Part shown: positions 20,761 through 29,229 of the stretch, in pieces
Position numbering within the stretch: the first letter of the stretch is position 1
Layout: each line of letters opens with the position of its first letter
Source of the DNA: Cryomorphaceae bacterium
GTDB taxonomy: Bacteria; Bacteroidota; Bacteroidia; Flavobacteriales; Flavobacteriaceae
Assembly: GCA_018646865.1 (NCBI GenBank)
Contig: JABGTW010000060.1
Coordinates: forward strand, 20,896 to 84,895
Reading direction: 5' to 3'
Length of the DNA: 64,000 nucleotides
Position numbers and translations under genes: made by a program
The notes under the pieces: generated by a model
The model's input: the letters and a program-made list of their open reading frames with translations, nothing else
Databases searched by the model: none
Told to the model about the DNA's origin: nothing

Positions 20761-21960
20761 TCACTTAGAAAAATATTCGGGGTATAAATAATCGTTCTTA
20801 GGGTAATGACTCATGTCAACATTTTTAACTATTTCATAAATCTCCTTTCTAAGATTATCAAAGTTAATTTTATTTTTTGCAGATATGAATAATGCCTTAC
20901 CATTTGTTTTATTCATCCATGTGTTTCTCCACTGCATTAATGAGTAATGGCTATTATTTTTAGAATAAGAATCATTAAAATCTACCTGAGTATAATTATC
21001 AATTTTATTAAAAACCATAAGGCTATACTTATTATGACAATTAATTTCACTGAGTATTTTATTTACTGAAGTTATGTGATCTTCAAAACTTGGATGAGAT
21101 ATATCTACAATGTGAAGAAGAATGTCTGCATCTTTAACTTCTTCAAGAGTGCCTTTAAATGACTCTATTAATTGTGTTGGTAGTTTTCGAATAAACCCAA
21201 CTGTATCAGTTAAAAGAAACGGTAATGTGTTAATTACTACTTTTCTAACAGTAGTATCAAGAGTGGCAAATAATTTATCTTCAGCAAAAACTTTACTTTT
21301 GGATAACAAATTCATGATAGTTGATTTTCCAACATTGGTATATCCTACTAGTGCAACTCTAACCAATGAACCTCTGTTACCTCTTTGAACTTTCATTTGT
21401 TTATCAATTGTAGATATTTTCTTTTTTAGTAATGATATTTTATCCCTTACAATTCTTCTATCTGTTTCAATTTCCGTCTCTCCAGGACCTCTCATACCAA
21501 TTCCCCCTTTTTGCCTTTCAAGGTGAGTCCAAAGACCTTTTAATCTAGGAAGTAAATATTCATATTGAGCTAATTCAACTTGTGTTTTAGCATAACTTGT
21601 TTTTGCTCTTTGGGCAAAAATATCAAGGATTAAAGCTGTTCTATCTAAAATTTTACACTTCAATAGTTTTTCTATATTAGATTGTTGGGTGGGTGAAAGT
21701 TCATCATCAAAAATAACAATTGACACATCATTGTTCTTGATATATTTTTGAATTTCCTCAATTTTTCCTTTCCCTATGAAAGTTTTTGGATTGGGAGTAT
21801 TTATTTTTTGTTTGAATTTTTTAATCACTTTACCTCCTGCTGTTACAGATAAAAATTCTAACTCTTCTAGAAATTCGTTTAACTTTTCTTCATTTTGTGA
21901 ATCGTTTATTATTCCAACAAGGACAGTTTTCTCAAAATTTGACTTTTTCGATTCAATCAT
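20761..21960 (-). CDS. hflX: GTPase HflX
   Basis: RLKGLWTHLERQKGGIGMRGPGETEIETDRR, VALVGYTNVGKSTIMNLL, ATLDTTVRKV, LTDTVGFIRKLPTQLIESFKGTLEEV. Confidence 0.97.
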   Translation of the reverse strand: MIESKKSNFEKTVLVGIINDSQNEEKLNEFLEELEFLSVTAGGKVIKKFKQKINTPNPKTFIGKGKIEEIQKYIKNNDVSIVIFDDELSPTQQSNIEKLLKCKILDRTALILDIFAQRAKTSYAKTQVELAQYEYLLPRLKGLWTHLERQKGGIGMRGPGETEIETDRRIVRDKISLLKKKISTIDKQMKVQRGNRGSLVRVALVGYTNVGKSTIMNLLSKSKVFAEDKLFATLDTTVRKVVINTLPFLLTDTVGFIRKLPTQLIESFKGTLEEVKDADILLHIVDISHPSFEDHITSVNKILSEINCHNKYSLMVFNKIDNYTQVDFNDSYSKNNSHYSLMQWRNTWMNKTNGKALFISAKNKINFDNLRKEIYEIVKNVDMSHYPKNDYLYPEYFSK

Positions 21961-22720
21961 TTTTCTTTAGATGATTTCTTAGATTAAATGTCTTTCCATC
22001 AAAAACACCAAAGGTGAAGTGGGTAATCCAATCACCTAAATTTATATATTTAGATTTTGGTTTTAACTGATGAACAATTGGCAAATGCCTATGACCAAAA
22101 ACAAAATAATCAATATGTTCTTGAGACAATTTCTTTAAACAATATTGAATTAACCACTCTTTATCTTCCCCTTTAAACTCTTTATCTTCATTTCCTGACA
22201 TAAGCTTATTGCTTTGTGATAAATATTTTCCAAGTTTTATTCCAATATCTGGATGCAATAACCTAAATAACCAAATAAAAAATGGGTTAGAAAGAACTAA
22301 TTTCATTCTTTTATATCCATAATCTCCAGGACCTAAACCATCACCATGACCAATTAAAAATGATTTGGAATTAAAAATAAATAACTCAGGTGATTTAAAT
22401 ACTTTAATATTTAGTTCACTTTCAAAATAATCTGTCATCCAGTAGTCATGATTACCAATAAAAAAATAAATTTTTATTCCTGAATCAGATAATTCCGCAA
22501 GCTTTCCTAAAACTCTTGTAAATCCTCTTGGAACAACTTCCTTATATTCAAACCAAAAATCAAATAGATCTCCTAGTAGAAAGATTATATCAGCATCATG
22601 TTTAATAGATTCTAACCATGAAACAAATATTTTTTCTCTTTCATGGCTATCCTTTGTTGTGGGAGAACCAAGATGGTTATCAGAGCTGAAGTATATTTTC
22701 TTATCTTTTGGTATTTCCAT
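21953..22720 (-). CDS. lpxH: UDP-2,3-diacylglucosamine diphosphatase-like metallophosphatase
   Basis: FSSDNHLG, FLLGDLFDFWFEYK, FIGNHDYWMTDYFE, GHGDGLGPGDYGYKRMK, FGHRHLP. Confidence 0.85.
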   Translation of the reverse strand: MEIPKDKKIYFSSDNHLGSPTTKDSHEREKIFVSWLESIKHDADIIFLLGDLFDFWFEYKEVVPRGFTRVLGKLAELSDSGIKIYFFIGNHDYWMTDYFESELNIKVFKSPELFIFNSKSFLIGHGDGLGPGDYGYKRMKLVLSNPFFIWLFRLLHPDIGIKLGKYLSQSNKLMSGNEDKEFKGEDKEWLIQYCLKKLSQEHIDYFVFGHRHLPIVHQLKPKSKYINLGDWITHFTFGVFDGKTFNLRNHLKKND

Positions 22721-22725
22721 AAATT

Positions 22726-23865
22726 TTATCCTATAGCTTGATTTAAATCATCAATTAAGTCATCTACATCTTCAACACCAACACTTAATCTTAATAATGA
22801 TTCAACTAATCCTGATTTCTTCCTCTCTTCTGGAGGTATTGAAGCGTGAGTCATACTAGCTGGATGACAACATAAACTTTCAACTCCTCCTAATGATTCA
22901 GCTAATGTGAATAATTTAAGATTTTCTGCAATTTTTTTTGAAGTTTCAAAGTTATCATTAACAGGAATAAACGAAACCATTCCTCCAAAAGCATCCATTT
23001 GGCTTTTTGCAATTTTATAGTTTTTATGATCCTTTAGGCCTGCCCAATATACTTTTGAAATTTTTTTATGATCTTTTAAATACATTGCTATTCTTTCTGC
23101 ATTTTCAGAATGTCTTTGCATTCTTAAATGAAGAGTTTTAATTCCTCTTAATGTAAGAAAACAATCCATTGGACCTGGAGTTGCACCAGAAGCATTTTGA
23201 ATAAAGGATAATTTTTCATGAAGAATTGAATCATTAACAACTACAGCTCCAATTACAACATCACTATGACCAGCGATATATTTTGTTGCTGAATGCATGA
23301 CAATATCTGCTCCTAAATCTAAAGGTCTTTGAATATAAGGTGTGGCAAATGTATTGTCTACGCACAGTAAAATATTATTATTTTTTGCTAGAGTTGACAT
23401 TGATTTAATATCAACCACATTCATCATTGGATTTGTAGGAGTTTCAGCCCAAATTAATTTAGTATTTGAGTTTATTTTTTCCTCAACTGATTTTATATCT
23501 TCCATATTTACAAAATGGAATTTCAAATGATATTTCTCAAATATTGTTTTAAACAATCTGTAACTTCCACCATATAAATCATTAGTAGATATTATCTCAT
23601 CACCTGGACCTAATGTTTTTATAATCGCATCAATTGCTGCTAACCCTGATGCAAAGGCAAGCCCATGATTTCCATTTTCTAATGATGCAATAGATCTTTC
23701 AAAGTTTGTTCTTGTTGGATTGTGTGTCCTGCTATACTCATATCCTTTGTGTTTCCCTGGAGAAGTTTGAGCATATGTGGACGTTTGATATATCGGAGTC
23801 ATAACAGAACCATATGCTGGATCTAGAATTTGACCACCGTGAATTGTTCTTGTATTAAACTTCAT
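22726..23865 (-). CDS. Cys/Met metabolism PLP-dependent enzyme (cystathionine gamma-synthase/beta-lyase)
   Basis: TRTIHGGQILDPAYGSVMTPIYQTSTYAQ, YSRTHNPTRTNFE, MHSATKYIAGHSDVV (PLP Lys), SLGGVESLCCHPASMTHA; start chosen at MKFNTRTIHGG because a -7 box lies at 23883-23890. Confidence 0.93.
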   Translation of the reverse strand: MKFNTRTIHGGQILDPAYGSVMTPIYQTSTYAQTSPGKHKGYEYSRTHNPTRTNFERSIASLENGNHGLAFASGLAAIDAIIKTLGPGDEIISTNDLYGGSYRLFKTIFEKYHLKFHFVNMEDIKSVEEKINSNTKLIWAETPTNPMMNVVDIKSMSTLAKNNNILLCVDNTFATPYIQRPLDLGADIVMHSATKYIAGHSDVVIGAVVVNDSILHEKLSFIQNASGATPGPMDCFLTLRGIKTLHLRMQRHSENAERIAMYLKDHKKISKVYWAGLKDHKNYKIAKSQMDAFGGMVSFIPVNDNFETSKKIAENLKLFTLAESLGGVESLCCHPASMTHASIPPEERKKSGLVESLLRLSVGVEDVDDLIDDLNQAIG

Positions 23866-23882
23866 TTTTTTCTTCATAATAA

Positions 23883-23890
23883 CAAAGATA
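23883..23890 (-). promoter_or_regulatory. Bacteroidota -7 element for the cystathionine enzyme gene
   Basis: Reverse strand TATCTTTG. Confidence 0.5.
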
Positions 23891-23954
23891 AAGATATTCG
23901 AAATTAGGTGTAAGATTCTATTAAAATGATTTTCTTTGTTCCTTAAAATTAAGG

Positions 23955-24845
23955 ATGAGTAAAAGATATTTAGCATTAATAGCCGCTTTTTTAGCTACTA
24001 GCATATATGGCATTAATCATACTCTAGCAAAAGAAATTATGCCTATTTATATTGGGTCATCCGGATTTATAATGTTAAGATTATTAGGTGCGACTTTAAT
24101 TTTTTGGCTGATTAGCTTATTTACACCCTATGAGAAAATTGAAAAAAGAGATTTTTTAAAAATAATATTTGCTGCAGTATTAGGAATGTGTATAAATATG
24201 CTTGCTTTTTTTAGAGGTCTTGAATTATCTACACCAATTAATAGCGGTGTTATAATTACTTTGTCACCTATCTTAGTGTTAATATTATCCTACTTTTTTT
24301 TAAAGGAGAAGGTAACTCTTAAAAAGATACTTGGAATTATAATTGGATTTTCAGGTGCAATTTTTTTAATACTTAATACAAGTAAAACTGGGATGAATGC
24401 TCCAAATATTCCACTTGGAAATTCATTTTTTTTACTAAATGCATCAGCTTATGCAGGCTATCTAATTGTAGTTAAACCTTTGACTAGTAAGTATAATATT
24501 TTCACTATAATGAAATGGCTGTTTTTAATTGGATTAATTTTATCTGCACCTATAACTTATAACCAGTTTGTTGAGGTTAATTGGCTTGAACTTCCATGGT
24601 TTGCTATATGGAGAATGGCGTATGTTGTAATTGGAACAACATTCTTGACATATTTATTTAATATATATGCTTTAAAAACTTTATCACCAACTACAGTAGG
24701 TTCATTTATTTATCTTCAGCCTATTATAACAATTGTATTTGCATTAATTACAGCAAATGACACTTTAGATTCTATTAAATTACTCTCTTGCTTGATTATA
24801 TTTATAGGTGTATATCTAGTTTCTGTAAAAAATAGAAATAACTAA
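23955..24845 (+). CDS. EamA/DMT-family transporter
   Basis: About ten hydrophobic segments, duplicated EamA pattern (LIAAFLATSIYGINHTLAKEIMP; ITLSPILVLILSYFFLKEKVTLKKILGIIIGFSGAIFLI). Confidence 0.85.
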   Translation: MSKRYLALIAAFLATSIYGINHTLAKEIMPIYIGSSGFIMLRLLGATLIFWLISLFTPYEKIEKRDFLKIIFAAVLGMCINMLAFFRGLELSTPINSGVIITLSPILVLILSYFFLKEKVTLKKILGIIIGFSGAIFLILNTSKTGMNAPNIPLGNSFFLLNASAYAGYLIVVKPLTSKYNIFTIMKWLFLIGLILSAPITYNQFVEVNWLELPWFAIWRMAYVVIGTTFLTYLFNIYALKTLSPTTVGSFIYLQPIITIVFALITANDTLDSIKLLSCLIIFIGVYLVSVKNRNN

Positions 24846-24925
24846 TTATTTGATAATAAATAATCATCGATAATCATAGTGAATTTAAATTTTCTGTAAT
24901 AAATTTGATAATAAATATTAAGTAT

Positions 24926-25423
24926 ATGAAAATTAAACTCATACTAGCATTATCATTATTTGTTTTCTCTTGTAATAATATAAATAACTCAAAGGAAGAA
25001 TTTCAATATGAAAGAGTTAAAGAGGATAAGACAGTTGTTCAAAACAATTCAGTTTCAAACATTATCACTCTTAACTCAAACGATCAAATGAAGTTTGACA
25101 AAAAGGTTATTAAGGTAAACTCCAATCAGAAAGTAACACTTACACTAAACCACACTGGAAGATTTCCTGTAAGTTCAATGGGCCATAATTTTGTTCTACT
25201 AAAAAAAGATATAGATATAAATGAATATGCTCTAAGTGCAGCAGGTGCAAGAAACTCAGAATATATTCCTGAGGGAGATAATGAGTTAGCTTATACAAAA
25301 ATGTTAGGTGGAGGGGAATCTGATACTATAACTTTTGATTCTCCTGAGCCTGGAACCTATGTTTTCATATGCTCATTTCCAGGTCACTATCAACTTATGA
25401 TGGGTGAATTTATTGTAAAATAA
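24926..25423 (+). CDS. Azurin-like blue copper protein, predicted lipoprotein
   Basis: Lipobox LFVFSCNN; azurin pattern NSNDQMKFDKKVIKVNSNQKVTLTLNHTGRFPVSSMGHNFVLL and TFDSPEPGTYVFICSFPGHYQLMMGEFIVK (Cys/His/Met ligands); start moved to ATG 24926. Confidence 0.92.
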   Translation: MKIKLILALSLFVFSCNNINNSKEEFQYERVKEDKTVVQNNSVSNIITLNSNDQMKFDKKVIKVNSNQKVTLTLNHTGRFPVSSMGHNFVLLKKDIDINEYALSAAGARNSEYIPEGDNELAYTKMLGGGESDTITFDSPEPGTYVFICSFPGHYQLMMGEFIVK

Positions 25424-25508
25424 AAAGAAGCCAACAAAGTATAAGTGGGATTACAACGGCCCATATACCAGACCATTAAAAGCAAAAATGATTTACTAAC
25501 TTAGTTGG

Positions 25509-25913
25509 ATGAAAAAAATTTTAATTTCACTTTTCTTCATTCTTATTGGGTGCAACTCTCAATCAAAAAATTCTAATACAAATAATAAAGGCATAGGTCC
25601 AGTTAGTGAAGTAATATTTGATGAACAAATAAATCAAAATCAAGCTAAGTCTGGTGAAAAAATGTTTAATCAACTTTGCTCCTCTTGTCATATGATTAAT
25701 GAGGAATCTTTAGGACCTGCAATTAAAGGAGTAATTAATAGGCGTTCCCCTGAGTGGATAATGAATATGATTCTCAATCCAACTGAGATGCTTCAAAAAG
25801 ATCCGATAGCAAAAAAACTGTTGACAAAATATAATAATGAGTATATGTATAATCAGAATTTAATTGAAGAAGAAGCAAGAGAAATTATTGAATATTTTAG
25901 AACGCTAGATTAA
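25509..25913 (+). CDS. Class I cytochrome c, predicted lipoprotein
   Basis: Lipobox FFILIGCNS; haem site CSSCHMINEESLGPAIKGV. Confidence 0.88.
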   Translation: MKKILISLFFILIGCNSQSKNSNTNNKGIGPVSEVIFDEQINQNQAKSGEKMFNQLCSSCHMINEESLGPAIKGVINRRSPEWIMNMILNPTEMLQKDPIAKKLLTKYNNEYMYNQNLIEEEAREIIEYFRTLD

Positions 25914-26455
25914 ACATCTACATTACCATCATAATATCCTGGAATTGGAACATAACCAAGTTTATTTGTCATTACATATTCTGTTAATCTATATGATCTA
26001 ACTGCCATTTGCCTAAACAAACCACATAGTTGAGAATAATTTTTATTGTTAGATTCAGTGAAATTATTTGAATCTAAATGATTTGTTAGATATTTCTCCA
26101 ACATCACATCATCAATTTCATGTATAGATTTTTGATTTTCATTACTTAATATCACATTTATAAATTCCTCTATTTCTTGATTCAACTCCGACTTATCATT
26201 TGATGGAGTGTTTTTAAAAATATATGCGTCTACAAATTTTGATAACTTTAATGATATAGCTCCAGGAGTATCAGTTTCTGGGATAATAATTTCAAACATT
26301 CTATCGACAAAACTTATTTGCTTTGATGAGAAAAAATCAGGAGACCAATCAAGTTCATTAGATTGACAGGATTGAAGAATAGATAGAATGCTCGTTGAAA
26401 AGGTTATTGATCCAAATGAAATTCCAATATTTTTTAATGCTTTTCTTCTATTCAT
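25910..26455 (-). CDS. Gluconate 2-dehydrogenase subunit 3-like protein with Tat-like/lipoprotein signal
   Basis: MNRRKALKNIGISFGSITFSTSILSILQSC signal; ISFVDRMFEIIIPETDTPGAISLKLSKFVDAYIF family pattern; adjacent to GMC oxidoreductase. Confidence 0.82.
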   Translation of the reverse strand: MNRRKALKNIGISFGSITFSTSILSILQSCQSNELDWSPDFFSSKQISFVDRMFEIIIPETDTPGAISLKLSKFVDAYIFKNTPSNDKSELNQEIEEFINVILSNENQKSIHEIDDVMLEKYLTNHLDSNNFTESNNKNYSQLCGLFRQMAVRSYRLTEYVMTNKLGYVPIPGYYDGNVDV

Positions 26456-26457
26456 AA

Positions 26458-28170
26458 TTAGATGTTTTGCTTATTTAATTCGTCTACTGCATGGTTTACA
26501 GCTCTTGCAGTTAAAGCCATATATGTTATAGATGGATTTTGATTTCCTGATGATGTCATACAAGCACCGTCTGTTACATAAACATTTTTGACACTATGAA
26601 TTTGATTATTGCCATTAAGAACTGAAGTCTTTGGATTTCTTCCCATTCTAGCTGTTCCCATTTCATGAATTCCATTTCCAAAAACATAATTATTGTCAGA
26701 TCCTGTGCCAGTTACATTTTTAAAACCTGATCTTTCAAGCATTTCAATTGCTTGTTGTTTCATATCTTTTCGCATTGAAATTTCATTCTCTCTAATTTTC
26801 GCATTGAAAGTTACGGTTGGGAGACCCCACTTATCAAGTTTATTATAATCTAGAGTCATCTGATTGTCATGGTATGGTAATATTTCTCCAAATGCACCCA
26901 TAGATCCAGACCATTCTCCTTCTTGAACAATAATATCTTTGAATTTTTTACCATAAGCTGCTAGCTCCTCTTTACTGTTGGCAATACTCTTAGATCCTCT
27001 TGAAGCACCACCTTGATATCCATAACCTCTTATGAAATCCTTTCTATTTGTTATCCCTCCTATATTTCTAAACCTTGGAATAAAAAACCCTGCTGGTTTC
27101 CTTCCATAAGTTGTCTTGTTTTTAAATCCTTCAAAAGTTCCATAAGCACCTGTTTGAAAGTGATGATCCATTAAGTTATGCCCTAATTCTCCAGAGTCAT
27201 TTCCCATACCATTAGGAAATCTATTTGATTTTGATTGCATTAAAATAGAAGTAGATGCAATGGATGATGAACACAAGAAAATTACTTTGGCATAGTACTC
27301 ATAGGTTTGATTGTTTTCTGCATCAATTACTCTAACACCTGTTGCTCTTTTTTTATCATCATCGTAAATAATTTCATGAACAATAGAATTTGGCATTAAA
27401 GTCATATTACCCGTAGCTTCTGCTGCTGGCAAAGTAGATGAATTACTACTAAAGTATGCTCCATACGGACAACCCCTCATACATCTATTTCTATATTGAC
27501 AAGTAACTCTACCCAGACCTGGTTTTGTTCCCTCTGTAATATGGGCAGTTCTAGCATTTGAGAGTATTCTTCCATCATTAAAGTTATTAGCAATACTCTT
27601 TCTCATATGATTTTCCAGAACATTCAAATCAAATGGTTTTAAGAATTTTCCGTCTGGAAATTGTGCAAGACCTTCTGGTCTTCCTTGAACTCCAATATAT
27701 TGTTCAACATAGTCATACCATGGGGATATATCTTTATATCGTATCGGCCAGTCAACTGCTATTCCATCTTTTAAATTTGCTTCAAAATCAAATTCGCTTA
27801 ATCTATACGTGTGTCTTCCCCATGTTAATGATCTTCCACCAACATGATATCCTCTAATCCAGTTAAATTTATTTTCATCATCATTATATGGATGCTCCAT
27901 ATCATCAACAAAAAAATGTCTGGATGATTCTGTATTAACATATCCTGTTCTACTTTGTTTTGGTTGTCTTTTATATGCCTCTTGGGTTATAGTATCTCCA
28001 CCCTTAAAATCCCAAGGATCCATATTTGCTGTGTGATAATCATCAATATGATTAATCATTCTTCCTCTTTCAAGCACAAGAGTCTTTAACCCTTTCTCCG
28101 TAAGTTCTTTTGCAGCCCATCCTCCACTTATTCCAGTACCTACAACAATGGCATCAAATTTGTTTTCCAT
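26458..28170 (-). CDS. GMC-family FAD-dependent oxidoreductase (gluconate/glucoside dehydrogenase large-subunit type)
   Basis: FDAIVVGTGISGGWAAKELTEKGLKTLVLERG FAD motif; CQYRNRCMRGCPYGAYFSSNSS; C-terminal HEMGTARMG...NVYVTDGACMTSSGNQNPSITYMALTARA; start moved to MENKFDAIVV. Confidence 0.92.
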   Translation of the reverse strand: MENKFDAIVVGTGISGGWAAKELTEKGLKTLVLERGRMINHIDDYHTANMDPWDFKGGDTITQEAYKRQPKQSRTGYVNTESSRHFFVDDMEHPYNDDENKFNWIRGYHVGGRSLTWGRHTYRLSEFDFEANLKDGIAVDWPIRYKDISPWYDYVEQYIGVQGRPEGLAQFPDGKFLKPFDLNVLENHMRKSIANNFNDGRILSNARTAHITEGTKPGLGRVTCQYRNRCMRGCPYGAYFSSNSSTLPAAEATGNMTLMPNSIVHEIIYDDDKKRATGVRVIDAENNQTYEYYAKVIFLCSSSIASTSILMQSKSNRFPNGMGNDSGELGHNLMDHHFQTGAYGTFEGFKNKTTYGRKPAGFFIPRFRNIGGITNRKDFIRGYGYQGGASRGSKSIANSKEELAAYGKKFKDIIVQEGEWSGSMGAFGEILPYHDNQMTLDYNKLDKWGLPTVTFNAKIRENEISMRKDMKQQAIEMLERSGFKNVTGTGSDNNYVFGNGIHEMGTARMGRNPKTSVLNGNNQIHSVKNVYVTDGACMTSSGNQNPSITYMALTARAVNHAVDELNKQNI

Positions 28171-28205
28171 TTTTTCTAAATTAGAAATCATTTCTAATTT
28201 AAACA

Positions 28206-28237
28206 TTAAATAATTTAAATCGTAATTAATTATTTAA
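28206..28237. promoter_or_regulatory. Putative operator: 10-bp inverted repeat in the divergent promoter region
   Basis: TTAAATAATT (28206-28215) and AATTATTTAA (28228-28237), 12-bp spacer, between the GMC gene and TIM-barrel gene; AT-rich so chance is possible. Confidence 0.3.
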
Positions 28238-28272
28238 ATTTATATTTATAGTAATATATAAACCTCACAAAT

Positions 28273-29223
28273 ATGAAAAGGAAAGAATTTATAAAGTTAG
28301 CCTCAACAGGAGCTCTTGGAATGTCATCATTAGGATACTTATCCTGTGGTAGTCCAAAAGAAATTTTTTTTAAGTTATCCCTTGCGCAATGGTCACTTCA
28401 TAAAGCAATACAGGGAGGGGAAATGTCACCTTATCTTTTTGCTGAAAAATCTAAAGAACTTGGATTCGCTGGTTTAGAATATGTAAATCAACTTTATGAC
28501 GATGTAATGAAAAGTGATGATAAGTCTACTAGTGTAAAGAGATTTATTGCAAAGAATAATCAGCTTGCTACTGATAATGGAATGGAAAATGTATTAATAA
28601 TGATTGACGAAGAAGGAGATCTAGCTAATGAAGATGAACAACAAAGGCTAAAGTCAATTGATAACCATAAATTATGGATTGATACTGCTGCTGAAATGAA
28701 TTGTTCTTCTGTAAGATTAAACTTATATGGTTCGAAGGATGTTGAAATATGGAAAGCTCTTTCTATAGAAAGTCTATCTCAATTAGGAGATCATGCAAAG
28801 GGAACTGGTATAAATGTAATTGTCGAAAATCATGGTAGAATAACATCTAATATACCTGAGCTGATGAATGCTATTAATGGTGTTAATATGAATAATGTGG
28901 GAACACTTCCTGACTTTGGAAATTTCTGTATGGCTGATGAAGGGTATGGTTCTGTTTTTGATGGAACGTGTGAAATAGCTTATGATTTTTATAAAGGAGT
29001 TGAGGAGATGATGCCAAAGGCATTTGCTGTCAGTGCTAAATCTAATGACTTTGATGAAAATGGTGATGAAAAAACTATTGATTATATGAAAATGTTGAAG
29101 ATTGTAAAAAGCTTTGGATATACTGGTTATATTGGAGTTGAATATGAGGGTGAAAGATTATCTGAAGTTGAAGGGATTAAAGCAACTAGAGATCTATTAA
29201 TTAAAGTTGGTCAATCAATTTAA
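28273..29223 (+). CDS. Sugar phosphate isomerase/epimerase-like TIM-barrel protein, predicted exported lipoprotein
   Basis: MKRKEFIKLASTGALGMSSLGYLSC signal; LSLAQWSLHKAI, LGFAGLEYVNQLY, VIVENHGRITSN, GTLPDFGNFC, YIGVEYEGER. Confidence 0.85.
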   Translation: MKRKEFIKLASTGALGMSSLGYLSCGSPKEIFFKLSLAQWSLHKAIQGGEMSPYLFAEKSKELGFAGLEYVNQLYDDVMKSDDKSTSVKRFIAKNNQLATDNGMENVLIMIDEEGDLANEDEQQRLKSIDNHKLWIDTAAEMNCSSVRLNLYGSKDVEIWKALSIESLSQLGDHAKGTGINVIVENHGRITSNIPELMNAINGVNMNNVGTLPDFGNFCMADEGYGSVFDGTCEIAYDFYKGVEEMMPKAFAVSAKSNDFDENGDEKTIDYMKMLKIVKSFGYTGYIGVEYEGERLSEVEGIKATRDLLIKVGQSI

Positions 29224-29229
29224 TTTAAG

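Noticed and set aside
23866-23954. Possible SAM riboswitch ahead of the Met/Cys metabolism gene
   Set aside because: The region between the divergent genes is short and the predicted leader too short for a riboswitch
23866-23976. N-terminal extension MLNIFYSSLILRNKENHF... of the cystathionine enzyme
   Set aside because: Overlaps the divergent EamA gene and the -7 box at 23883-23890; the family start MKFNTRTIHGG is downstream
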